Assembly: GCA_023386765.1 (NCBI GenBank)
Contig: JAEWJD010000214.1
Span: 1-14,842 of the forward strand
Direction of reading: 5' to 3'
Length of the DNA: 14,842 nucleotides
DNA from: Pseudomonadota bacterium
GTDB lineage: Bacteria > Pseudomonadota > Gammaproteobacteria > Burkholderiales > Burkholderiaceae_B
Shown one piece after another: positions 7,003-14,141 of the stretch. Below the pieces are notes generated by a model, which was not told the DNA's origin, did not search any database, and worked only from the letters and a program-made list of their open reading frames with translations. Position 1 is the first letter of the stretch. The number at the start of each line of letters is the position of its first letter. Both the position numbers and the translations under genes were made by a program.

Positions 7003-7668
7003 ATGCGATCCCTGAACCTGGCTGCGACCCTGCTGACGGCGGCAGCCCTGCTGTCCGGCTGCGCTTCCAAGGTGGCTTCTTCTGAACAGTATTCTGGATT
7101 CCTGAACGCTTACGGGCGTCTGGAGCGCACTCAGACCGCCAGTGGGCATGAGGTGCTGCGCTGGATCGACCCCACCTACAAAGAGTCGAACTATCGGGGC
7201 ATTTTCCTGGCTCCGGTGGTGTACTACCCCGAGCCGAAACCGACGCAACGTCTGTCCGCTCAATCGCTGGACCGGATCAAGGCTTATACCGATGAGCGTA
7301 TTCGCAACGCCATTGGCCAGCGTCTGCCTTTGGTGGCGCGCCCGCATGGCCAGCGGTTGCTCAACGCGGAGATTGCCATCACCGCGGTGTCGGCGGAGAA
7401 CGAAGGCATGGCGTTCTACGAATTTCTGCCTATCGGGGCGGTGATTGCGGGTTCCATGGCGGCTTCCGGGTATCGCAGCCAGCATTCGGTGCTGCTGATG
7501 GAGGTGCGCGTGCGCGACCAGGATACCGGGGAAGTGGTCATCGAGGCCGTGCGCAAGGGCTTCGGGAAAAGCGTCAGCAATGACAGCAAACCCATCACGC
7601 TTGAGGAAATCCAGTCGGCGGTCGACGATATCGTTGCCGATATCGCCGGCTTTCCCCGCCAGGGCTGA
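7003..7668 (+). CDS. DUF3313-type lipoprotein
   Basis: The 221-residue protein has a lipoprotein signal: MRSLNL, hydrophobic stretch, then lipobox LLSGC with the lipidated cysteine at residue 20. The next residue is Ala, not Asp, which predicts transfer to the outer membrane by the Lol system. The mature part (SGFLNAYGRLE..., LRWIDPTYKESNYRGIFLAPVVYYP..., NAEIAITAV..., MEVRVRDQDTGEVVIEA) follows the layout of DUF3313 proteins, whose function is unknown. ATG 7003 was chosen because GGAG lies 11 bases upstream and a proper signal peptide follows; the longer reading frame starting at 6913 would bury the signal. The next gene starts 99 bases later; a TACGAT at 7688-7693 could be a -10 for it. Confidence 0.8.
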   Translation: MRSLNLAATLLTAAALLSGCASKVASSEQYSGFLNAYGRLERTQTASGHEVLRWIDPTYKESNYRGIFLAPVVYYPEPKPTQRLSAQSLDRIKAYTDERIRNAIGQRLPLVARPHGQRLLNAEIAITAVSAENEGMAFYEFLPIGAVIAGSMAASGYRSQHSVLLMEVRVRDQDTGEVVIEAVRKGFGKSVSNDSKPITLEEIQSAVDDIVADIAGFPRQG

Positions 7669-7767
7669 GACCCTTCCCCCGCTTTGGTACGATGCCGGAA
7701 AATGAACGCCGGTGCCTTGCCATGCCCGCGCATCCTGCGACGGGATATCGCACTGCTTGGGGGAACC

Positions 7768-8631
7768 ATGAAAAAGACCTTGTTGTCGGCCGTGGCCGGC
7801 CTTTCGATGTGCGCCTTGCCCATCGTGCCGGCGGCGGCCGGTCAGATCGCCTACCTGGGCCCGGCGGGCTCCTGGACCCATCAGGCCTGTCTGGATCTGT
7901 TCGGACCTGACAACCTCGTGCCGCTGACACGCGACGAATTGTTTGCGCGTTACCAAAGCGGCGATATCGAGCAGGCTTGCGTGCCGGTGACCACCTCGGT
8001 GGTTGGCGTGACTCCGTATCTGGACGCGGTGCTGGATCTGCCCAACACCCTGGTCGTGGCTGAATATCCCAAGATGCTGGGCTACAGCCTGCTGGCCAGG
8101 CCGGGCACCAAGCTGGCTGATGTCAAGGAAGTCCTGGCGCATCCGGTGGCTTTCGAGGAGGTCAAACCCTGGATCGACAAACAGATGCCTGCCGTCAAGC
8201 GCCGCGAAGCGGCCAGCGGAGGCGCGGCCGCCAAGGCCGTGGCCGACAGTCAGGGGCATGACATGGCATCCTTCGGCCCCAAGGTCGGCGCGTCGGTTTA
8301 CTCCTTGGTGCCGCTCATCGATGGTATCGAGGAAGGCCCTCACAATGTCACCCGCTGGTGGGTGCTGGGCCGCAAGCTGCGTGCCCCCAGCGGTAACGAC
8401 AAGACGTCGCTGCTGGTGGAAACCTCCGATGATCGCCTCAGCGGTGTGTTGCGCGCACTCCTCAACGCTGGCGTGCCTGTCCTGACCATCTACGAACGCC
8501 CCAGCAAGAAAACCCTCGATACCCACCGCTACCTGATTGAAGTCGCGGGGCATGCGAAACAGGAACCCCTGGCATCGGTGTTGCAGGCCAGCCCCGACTT
8601 CCGCGTGCTGGGTTCGTATCCCCGCCGCTAG
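7768..8631 (+). CDS. Exported prephenate dehydratase-like protein with C-terminal ACT-like domain
   Basis: Prephenate dehydratase (PDT) converts prephenate to phenylpyruvate in phenylalanine synthesis, normally in the cytoplasm. This 287-residue protein instead begins with a Sec signal peptide (MKKTLLSAVA..., cleavage near VPAAAG, residues 20-25). The mature part keeps the PDT layout: AYLGPAGSWTHQA (28-40), HNVTRWWVLGR (192-202; Thr195 equals the key TRF threonine), and an ACT-like tail with LLVETSDDRLSGVLRALL and YERPSKK (242-248), corresponding to the ESRP phenylalanine-binding motif. The usual PIENSxxG segment reads PVTTSVVG (73-80), lacking the Glu-Asn pair. It may be a periplasmic PDT or a non-catalytic ligand-binding relative. 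Start ATG 7768 has GGGGGAA upstream; the longer frame from 7684 would hide the signal peptide. Confidence 0.75.
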   Translation: MKKTLLSAVAGLSMCALPIVPAAAGQIAYLGPAGSWTHQACLDLFGPDNLVPLTRDELFARYQSGDIEQACVPVTTSVVGVTPYLDAVLDLPNTLVVAEYPKMLGYSLLARPGTKLADVKEVLAHPVAFEEVKPWIDKQMPAVKRREAASGGAAAKAVADSQGHDMASFGPKVGASVYSLVPLIDGIEEGPHNVTRWWVLGRKLRAPSGNDKTSLLVETSDDRLSGVLRALLNAGVPVLTIYERPSKKTLDTHRYLIEVAGHAKQEPLASVLQASPDFRVLGSYPRR

Positions 8632-8714
8632 ACAGCAGCAGGGCAGGCTGTCCGCCACGACCGCCCGGTGCCGGCGTGCGGCCGCGGGCAGCCCTGGTGG
8701 CGTTGTTCGGTAGA

Positions 8715-8750
8715 TCTGAATAATCGGCCGGTTTATTTGATTTGTCCGAA
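8715..8750 (+). promoter_or_regulatory. Candidate LysR operator and -35 region, copy 1
   Basis: This 36-base stretch before the first CoA-transferase gene matches 11025-11060 at 26 of 36 positions without gaps. Shared blocks are TCTGAATA, TTATTT, TTGT and GAA. It contains the dyad AATA-N11-TATT (8719-8737). TTGTCC (8742-8747) is followed at 17 bases by TAGTGT (8765-8770), a weak promoter of the activator-dependent kind, with the dyad just upstream as expected for a LysR-type activator. Confidence 0.55.
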
Positions 8751-8815
8751 TTAGGGTGCCTTGCTAGTGTTCTCCGAGAGCGGCCATGAAGGGCCGTGAA
8801 TCAACGGAGACAGCA

Positions 8816-10036
8816 TTGACATCGGAACTGCGCAGCCTCGATCTGCAGGCGCTCAAAGGACTTCGCGTATTGGACGTGGCCACGTTCCTGGCCGCGCCAT
8901 TTTGCGGCACCATCATGGCCGACTTCGGCGCTGACGTTATCAAGATAGAGCAGCCCGAGGGCGGTGATTCCCTGCGGCGCTTCGGCACGCCAGCCGCCTG
9001 CGGCGATACCTACATGTGGATGAGCGAGGCCCGCAATAAGCGTTTCGTGACGCTGGATCTGCGTACCGAGGAGGGGGCGGCCGTCTTCAAGGACCTGATC
9101 CGGCAATCGGATGTGCTGCTGGAGAACTTCCGTCCCGGCACGCTCGAGAAATGGGGGCTGGGCTACGACGTGCTGTCCGCAATCAATCCAGGTTTGATCC
9201 TCCTGCGGGTCAGTGCCTACGGTCAGGACGGGCCGATGCGCAACGAGCCGGGTTTTGCACGTATCGCACATGCCTTCGGGGGGCTGGCCTATCTGGCCGG
9301 CGAGCAGGACGGCGCGCCCGTGGTGCCGGGCTCCACCTCGCTGGCCGACTACATCTCTGGCCTCTGGGGGGCCATCGGTGTGCTGCTGGCGCTTAATGCC
9401 CGTCATGCGAGCGGACGGGGGCAGGTGGTCGATATTGGCCTGTATGAGTCGGTTTTCCGTCTGCTGGATGAGATCGCACCCGTGTATTCGACCACCGGTT
9501 ACGTGCGGGAGCGCCTGGGCGCCGACGTGCCGCATGTGGCGCCGCACAGTCATTATCGTTGCCGTTGCGGCGGCTGGGTGGCGATCGCGTGCAGCAATGA
9601 CCGGATGTTTGAGCGGCTCTGCCAAGCCATGGGTCGCCAGGAGCTGGCAGTTTCGCCCGACTATGCCCGGGCCAGCGCCAGAGCGGCGCGGCGCGCCGAG
9701 GTGAATGGCATCGTCGCGGATTGGGCCGCCACCCTAGAACTCGACACCTTGCAGGAGATCTGCCGGCGCGAGGGCGTCCCATGTTCCAAGGTGTATTCCA
9801 TTGCCGATATCTTTGCCGACCCGCAGTACCGGGCACGCGGCAATCTGCAGGAGGTGAACGACCCTCGCTTCGGCAAGGCGGTCATCCCGGCTGCCATCCC
9901 CCGCTTGTCGCATACCCCGGCCGTCTTCAGCCACGCGGGGCGCGCGCTGGGTGCCGACAATGCCTCGGTATATGAGGAGTTGCTGGGAATGAGCGGCGCG
10001 CGGCTGGCCGATCTCAAGGCGCGCGGCGTGGTGTAG
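8816..10036 (+). CDS. Class III (CaiB/BaiF family) CoA-transferase
   Basis: Class III CoA-transferases move CoA from a donor such as succinyl-CoA to a carboxylic acid through an aspartyl-CoA anhydride intermediate. The ~406-residue protein starts its domain with LKGLRVLDVATFLAAPFCG and has the family blocks MADFGADVIKIEQPEGGD, NKRFVTLDLRTEEG, DVLLENFRPGTLEKWGLGYD, ISAYGQDGP-like RVSAYGQDGP and GRGQVVDIGLYES. The catalytic Asp is that of STSLADYISG (~D178). TTG 8816 is preferred: GGAGA sits 5 bases upstream and the leader from the predicted promoter is sensible; ATG 8786 (10 residues longer) is the alternative. The 3' end overlaps the convergent lysR by 23 bases. Substrate is not readable from sequence; context suggests a C5 dicarboxylate. 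Confidence 0.87.
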   Translation: MTSELRSLDLQALKGLRVLDVATFLAAPFCGTIMADFGADVIKIEQPEGGDSLRRFGTPAACGDTYMWMSEARNKRFVTLDLRTEEGAAVFKDLIRQSDVLLENFRPGTLEKWGLGYDVLSAINPGLILLRVSAYGQDGPMRNEPGFARIAHAFGGLAYLAGEQDGAPVVPGSTSLADYISGLWGAIGVLLALNARHASGRGQVVDIGLYESVFRLLDEIAPVYSTTGYVRERLGADVPHVAPHSHYRCRCGGWVAIACSNDRMFERLCQAMGRQELAVSPDYARASARAARRAEVNGIVADWAATLELDTLQEICRREGVPCSKVYSIADIFADPQYRARGNLQEVNDPRFGKAVIPAAIPRLSHTPAVFSHAGRALGADNASVYEELLGMSGARLADLKARGVV

Positions 10037-10973
10037 CGCGCCGCCTGGGCGGGGGATTGGGTTGGCCGATCAGCCCGCGGACCCATTGCGCCAGGCGGCT
10101 TGCCGCCGGTGTCAGATTGCGGTGGCGCAACCGGATGAGCGCCACTTCGCGCGTCATGCGGGGCTGCGTGATCGGCAAGGCCTGCACGTCGGGGTGCAGC
10201 TTTTCGGGCAGCACCATCCCGGGCAACACGGCTGCGCCCAGGCCGGAGTTGGCCATCGAGATGAGCGTCTGGGCCTGCGAGAACTGGAACTTGGCTTTGA
10301 GCGTCAGGCCGCGGCGGCTGGCCACGTCGTCGATCAGGGCGCGCAGGGCCGTGCCGGGGTTGAGCAGCAGCAGCGGCAGCGAGGTGAGCTTGCTCAGGGT
10401 GATCTGCTCGACGGTTTCAGGCAGGAGATTGCGGGGCACCAGGGCGTACAGCGCTTCCGTGAGCACCGGCTCGAAATCGAATTCCGGCAGGTCCATCACC
10501 GGCCCGATGGCGAAATCGACCTCTTCGCGGCGCACTGTTTCGAAGATCGCGCCGGAGGTCATCTCCTGCACATAGACCTCGACGCCGGGGTGGTCGCGTT
10601 CGAAGGCTGCCAGGATCGGCGCCAGACGCGTGGATGACACCGTGGTCGAGCATGACAGGAAGATGCGGCCACGCTTGAGGTCGACGGTTTCCTGGATCTG
10701 ACGCAGGCCGTTCTCCATTTCATTGATGGCCCGCTGCGCACTATGCAGGAGTTGCTCGCCCTCTGCGGTGAGCTGAACGCTGCGCGTGGTGCGGTGAAAC
10801 AGTTCCACCCCTAATTGCGCCTCAAGCTGCTTGATCTGCCCCGTGACGGCAGATTGCGAACGATGGGACTGCTCGGCCGCCTGGCGGAAGCTGCGGTACT
10901 GCGCCACCAGCATGAACACATGCAGCAATTTCAGATTGATGTTGGGCAGTGGACGGTGCAATTCGGTGGACAT
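10014..10973 (-). CDS. LysR-type transcriptional regulator
   Basis: The 319-residue protein has an N-terminal winged helix-turn-helix (LKLLHVFMLVAQYRSFRQAAEQSHRSQSAVTGQIKQLEAQLGVELFHR split across ~14-62, HTH ~30-50) and a C-terminal inducer-binding domain beginning near RIFLSCSTTVSSTRLAPIL. It lies divergent from the maoC-type gene and convergent with the first CoA-transferase, so it probably senses a pathway acid or CoA ester and activates both units. The two 36-base repeats at 8715-8750 and 11025-11060 are its likely sites; the second is in its own upstream region, consistent with autoregulation. The last ~17 residues (GQPNPPPRRRATPRRAP) form a Pro/Arg tail beyond the usual LysR end and are partly antisense to the CoA-transferase stop. 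Confidence 0.93.
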   Translation of the reverse strand: MSTELHRPLPNINLKLLHVFMLVAQYRSFRQAAEQSHRSQSAVTGQIKQLEAQLGVELFHRTTRSVQLTAEGEQLLHSAQRAINEMENGLRQIQETVDLKRGRIFLSCSTTVSSTRLAPILAAFERDHPGVEVYVQEMTSGAIFETVRREEVDFAIGPVMDLPEFDFEPVLTEALYALVPRNLLPETVEQITLSKLTSLPLLLLNPGTALRALIDDVASRRGLTLKAKFQFSQAQTLISMANSGLGAAVLPGMVLPEKLHPDVQALPITQPRMTREVALIRLRHRNLTPAASRLAQWVRGLIGQPNPPPRRRATPRRAP

Positions 10974-11024
10974 GCCGGGCCTGTTCGGAAGGACGTCGTC
11001 AGGCCGGAAAGATAAATCTCGTTT

Positions 11025-11060
11025 TCTGAATAGTCAATCTGATTATTTAAATTGTGTGAA
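11025..11060 (+). promoter_or_regulatory. Candidate LysR operator and -35 region, copy 2
   Basis: Second copy of the element at 8715-8750, placed in the 143-base gap between divergent lysR and the maoC-type gene. The AATA-N11-TATT dyad (11029-11047) has the same spacing as in copy 1. TTGTGT (11052-11057) could be a -35, with TAAACA (11074-11079) as a poor -10. Its end is 56 bases before the maoC-type ATG. Confidence 0.55.
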
Positions 11061-11116
11061 AAGCCAGTCTGCTTAAACATATCGCCAGACCACACTATTT
11101 GAGGGGAGTGAAGGCG

Positions 11117-11611
11117 ATGGATGTCAGGCGGATCATGCTGACCAAGGGGCGCTTGCTGGAGGATTTCCAGGTCGGGGATGTCTATACCCACTGGCCGGGG
11201 CGAACCATTACCGAAGCGGACAACATCCAGTTCAGCCTGCTGACGATGAATCGTCATCCGGCGCACTGCGACCATCACTTCGCCGCGCAGACCGAGTTCG
11301 GCAAACCGCTGGTCAACAGCGGGCTGACCCTGGCCATCGTGCTGGGCATGAGCGTGGATGACGTCAGCGCGAACGCGGTGGCCAACCTGGGCTGGAAAGA
11401 CATCGAGTTGAGCGCGCCGGTGCATCCCGGCGAGACGATCTACGCCCGCTCCGAAGTCGTGGAGGTGCGTCCTAGCCGGTCGCGTCCGGGACAAGGCATT
11501 GTCACGGTTCGTACCGAAGGCCTGCGCAGCGACGCGGTGGTGTTCATGCGTTTTGTGCGCAGCTGCCTGGTGCCTAGCCGTGCCGCCTTGACCCGGGAGC
11601 TGGGCATATGA
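11117..11611 (+). CDS. MaoC-type enoyl-CoA hydratase (mesaconyl/itaconyl-CoA hydratase-like)
   Basis: A 164-residue hot-dog-fold protein of the MaoC group, which adds or removes water on enoyl-CoA esters. The hydration motif is LLTMNRHPAHCDHHFA (41-56): His50 is the conserved catalytic His, while the position five before it is Asn45 instead of the Asp of R-specific hydratase 2. This, together with TEFGKPLVNSGLTLAIVLGMSV (59-80) and LGWKDIELSAPVHPGETIYARSEV, resembles the small hydratases encoded beside CaiB and CitE genes for mesaconyl- or itaconyl-CoA. ATG 11117 has AGGGGAG eight bases upstream; a TTG 18 bases earlier lies before that site and was not used. The stop overlaps the next ATG by four bases (ATGA). 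Confidence 0.85.
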   Translation: MDVRRIMLTKGRLLEDFQVGDVYTHWPGRTITEADNIQFSLLTMNRHPAHCDHHFAAQTEFGKPLVNSGLTLAIVLGMSVDDVSANAVANLGWKDIELSAPVHPGETIYARSEVVEVRPSRSRPGQGIVTVRTEGLRSDAVVFMRFVRSCLVPSRAALTRELGI

Positions 11612-12843
11612 GTGCCACCTTGCTGCAAGGCGTGCGCATCATTGAAAGCTCCGCCTTCATCGCCGCACCGTTGGCTGGCCTGACGCTGGCGCAGTTCGGC
11701 GCCGAGGTGATCCGGGTGGACCTGCCGGGGGGCGGCATCGACTATCACCGCATGCCCCGCATGCCCGGCGGACGCAGCCTGTATTGGGCGGGGCTGAACA
11801 AAGCCAAGCGCTCGGTGGCCATCGATCTGCGTCGCCCGGAAGGCCGCGATCTGATCCGGCAACTGATATGTGCGCCCGGCGAAGGCGGCGGCATCCTGCT
11901 GACCAATATCGGCACGCCGTGGCTGGCGCATGCCGCCTTGCAGCGCCTGCGCGAGGATGTCATTACCTGCACGATCGAAGGTAATTTCGACGGGTCTACG
12001 GCCGTCGACTACACCGTGCATTGCGCCACAGGTTTTCCTCTGGCCACCGGTGCCGGGCCGCAACCGCTCAACAGCCCCGTGCCGACCTGGGATGCCTGCT
12101 GTGCCTATCAGGCCGCCATGGCGATGGTGGCGGCGGTGTTGCGCCGCCGTGTGGGCGGGCAGGGCGCCGAGTTGCGTATTGCGCTGTCCGATGTGGCCTT
12201 TTCCTTGATGTCCCACCTGGGGGTGCTGGCCCAGGCGGAGATGCTGGGCGAGGACCGCGAGCCCATCGGCAACCATATCTATGGTGCGTTCGGCTGCGAT
12301 TTTCCGACCCGTGATGGCCAGCGCGTGATGGTGGCCGGCATCTCTCTGGGTCAGTGGAAGGCGTTGGTGCGCGCCAGCGGGTTGGGTGAGGCGATGGCCG
12401 GTCTGGAACAGGGCCTGGCAGCGGATTTCAGCGATGAAGCCCAGCGCTACGCCCATCGCGAGGCCATCGCGGCGTTGTTTGCGCCGTGGTTCGGTGCCCG
12501 CACGCTGGCCGAGCTGGATGTCGTGCTGACGGCCGCTGGCGTCTGCTGGGGCAAGTATCGCCGCGCCAGCGAACTGCTGGCAGAGGACCCGCGCGTCGGC
12601 GCAATCAATCCCACCTTCGAACGATTGCATACGCTGGGCGTCGGCGAACACTGGTCAGTGCGCTCGCCGGTGCGATGGCTGGGCGAGCCGGCGCCGGCAA
12701 CCACGCCAGCCGGTTGGGTGGGAGAAAACACCGAAGAGGTCCTGCAAGCAGTGCTGGGCCTGGGGCAGGCGCAGATCCGCGACCTGCGCGAACGCGGCGT
12801 GGTGGCCGGCGCAGAGGAAGGGGTGGCCCTGAAGGCGGGTTGA
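11608..12843 (+). CDS. Class III CoA-transferase, Mct-like (2-methylfumaryl-CoA isomerase type)
   Basis: This 411-residue CaiB-fold protein differs clearly from the upstream paralogue. From memory of the family it matches mesaconyl-CoA C1-C4 CoA transferase (Mct, 2-methylfumaryl-CoA isomerase), which moves CoA within one molecule: SAFIAAPLAGLTLAQFGAEVIR (15-36), GGGIDYHR, LYWAGLNKAKRSVAIDLRRP, LICAPGEGGG, VDYTVHCATGFPLATG (133-148), IYGAFGCDF and GQRVMVAGISLGQWKAL. The likely catalytic Asp is D162 in PTWDACCA. Mct is known from the 3-hydroxypropionate bicycle; there is no other sign of that cycle here, so the role may be assimilation of mesaconate or a related acid. It is coupled to the hydratase by ATGA overlap. 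An ordinary intermolecular CoA-transferase remains possible. Confidence 0.75.
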   Translation: MSATLLQGVRIIESSAFIAAPLAGLTLAQFGAEVIRVDLPGGGIDYHRMPRMPGGRSLYWAGLNKAKRSVAIDLRRPEGRDLIRQLICAPGEGGGILLTNIGTPWLAHAALQRLREDVITCTIEGNFDGSTAVDYTVHCATGFPLATGAGPQPLNSPVPTWDACCAYQAAMAMVAAVLRRRVGGQGAELRIALSDVAFSLMSHLGVLAQAEMLGEDREPIGNHIYGAFGCDFPTRDGQRVMVAGISLGQWKALVRASGLGEAMAGLEQGLAADFSDEAQRYAHREAIAALFAPWFGARTLAELDVVLTAAGVCWGKYRRASELLAEDPRVGAINPTFERLHTLGVGEHWSVRSPVRWLGEPAPATTPAGWVGENTEEVLQAVLGLGQAQIRDLRERGVVAGAEEGVALKAG

Positions 12844-12936
12844 GGCGCTTGGGGGCATCGCGGGCGGGCGGTCTTCGCCCTCCTGTACGCAGATAGTTCC
12901 CGTCAAGGGAATCACAACAAAACAAGGAGACAAACC

Positions 12937-13905
12937 ATGAAATTTCTGCCAATGATTTGTGCACTCTCGCTCGGGATGGCCGCGCCCGTTCTGGCACAGG
13001 ACTCGCAGCCGTATCCCGCCAAACCGATACGGATCGTGGTGCCCTGGACGCCCGGGCAGGCCACCGACATCGCCGCGCGCGCGGCCAGCGCCAAACTGGC
13101 CGAGGCCCTGGGGCAGTCCTTCATCGTGGAGAACCGGGCCGGAGCGGGTGGCACCATCGGCGCCTCGTCGGTGGTCAAGGCCGCGCCGGACGGCTATACC
13201 CTGTTGGCCGGCTCCAGCGGCTCGGTCACGGTCAATCCCATCCTGCAGAAGGCCAACTATGCGCCAACCGATCTGGAACCGGCCGGCATGATTGCCAAGA
13301 TCCCCTATGTACTGGTGACGGCGGCGGACTTCCCGGCCAAGAATGCCCAAGAATTGATCGCCCTGATCCAGGCCAACCCGGGCAAGTATGCCTTTGCGTC
13401 CTCCGGCGCCGGCTCGATCGGACACCTGACGGCAGAGGTCTTTCTTTCCAAGATCGGGGCCGATGTCCAACACGTACCCTACAAAGGCAGCGCGGGCGCC
13501 TTGACCGATGTGCTGAGCGGGAGGGTGGCCTTCATGTGGGACTCCGTCGCGTCGGTGTCGGGGCAGATCGCCTCCGGCGCGGCGCGCGCCTATGCCGTGT
13601 CGTCCGGGGAGCGCACCGCCACCCTGCCCGATGTCCCCTCGCTCTCCGAGGCCAGCAACATCAAGGACTTCGATATGGTGGCGTGGGTCGGTTTGATGGC
13701 CCCCAAAGGCACGCCACCCGAACGCCTGGATCGCATCAATGATGTCTTGCTGGAGGTCCTGAAGACTCCCGAAGTCAGCAAGCAATTCCTGACGTTGGGT
13801 ATCGACCCCTTCCCGATTCCGCGCGCGCAGGCCGCCAAGGTGATCGCCGCCGAGGTCGAGCGGCTGGCTGCGGTGGCCGCCGAGAACCAGGTGGCGGCCC
13901 AGTAA
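12937..13905 (+). CDS. Bug/TctC-family tripartite tricarboxylate transporter substrate-binding protein
   Basis: Periplasmic binding protein of the Bug family, which captures organic acids for TctAB-type transporters or for signalling. The 322-residue protein has a signal peptide with cleavage near residue 20 (PVLA-QDSQPYP), then KPIRIVVPWTPGQATDIAAR, VENRAGAGGTIGA, APDGYTLL and HVPYKGSAGALTDVLSGRV, the two ligand-contacting loops typical of the family. The ATG has a strong AAGGAGA site. It follows the Mct-like gene by 93 bases and precedes a terminator, so it is probably the last gene of the maoC-led unit. No tctA or tctB membrane genes are nearby; orphan Bug genes are common in Bordetella-type genomes. 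It probably binds the acid that the enzymes degrade. Confidence 0.92.
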   Translation: MKFLPMICALSLGMAAPVLAQDSQPYPAKPIRIVVPWTPGQATDIAARAASAKLAEALGQSFIVENRAGAGGTIGASSVVKAAPDGYTLLAGSSGSVTVNPILQKANYAPTDLEPAGMIAKIPYVLVTAADFPAKNAQELIALIQANPGKYAFASSGAGSIGHLTAEVFLSKIGADVQHVPYKGSAGALTDVLSGRVAFMWDSVASVSGQIASGAARAYAVSSGERTATLPDVPSLSEASNIKDFDMVAWVGLMAPKGTPPERLDRINDVLLEVLKTPEVSKQFLTLGIDPFPIPRAQAAKVIAAEVERLAAVAAENQVAAQ

Positions 13906-13955
13906 CAAGGCGCGTCAGGCCGGCCACCGCGGCGGTATCGCGCTTACGCCGGCAG

Positions 13956-13987
13956 ACCCGCTACCCCGCCAGGGCAGCGGGTTTTTT
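13956..13987 (+). terminator. Rho-independent terminator after the Bug gene
   Basis: ACCCGCT (13956-13962) pairs with AGCGGGT (13976-13982), leaving a 13-base loop, and is followed directly by a run of six T (13982-13987). It lies 51 bases after the Bug stop codon and closes the catabolic unit before comEC. Confidence 0.85.
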
Positions 13988-14026
13988 CATGCCTTGTCTT
14001 GCTGCGCACCGCATTGATGCAAGCCT

Positions 14027-14042
14027 AGCCTGCGGGCAGGCT
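14027..14042. repeat. Perfect 16-base inverted repeat upstream of comEC
   Basis: AGCCTGC-GG-GCAGGCT is a perfect 7-bp dyad with a two-base centre, 100 bases before the comEC ATG. It has no T-tract. It could be an operator or a short hairpin; in this GC-rich DNA it may also be chance. Confidence 0.35.
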
Positions 14043-14141
14043 GCGTCCACTCCTCTCTGCTGCCTGTATTCACTCTTGCGGTGGCCGCCGGCGGGCACCA
14101 GGGACGCTGTCGGCCTGTGCGTGACGGAGCAGGTGAAAGGC

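Noticed and set aside
6931..8658. 575-codon open frame on the minus strand
   Set aside because: It runs antisense to the lipoprotein and PDT-like genes, both of which have signal peptides, ribosome sites and recognisable motifs.
8639..8695. CAGGGC/GCCCTG inverted repeat after the PDT-like gene as a terminator
   Set aside because: The stem is only six bases with a ~45-base loop and no T-tract follows.
10018..10044. GGCGCG/CGCGCC repeats at the junction of the CoA-transferase and lysR as a bidirectional terminator
   Set aside because: No T-tract on either strand, and the bases lie within coding sequence with a strong GC bias that makes such repeats common.
12866..12880. GGGCG-GTCTT-CGCCC hairpin before the Bug gene as a terminator
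   Set aside because: The stem is five bases with no T-tract; read-through from the Mct-like gene into the Bug gene seems more likely.
12655..13908. 417-codon open frame on the minus strand
   Set aside because: It is antisense to the Bug gene, which has a signal peptide, family motifs and a strong ribosome site.
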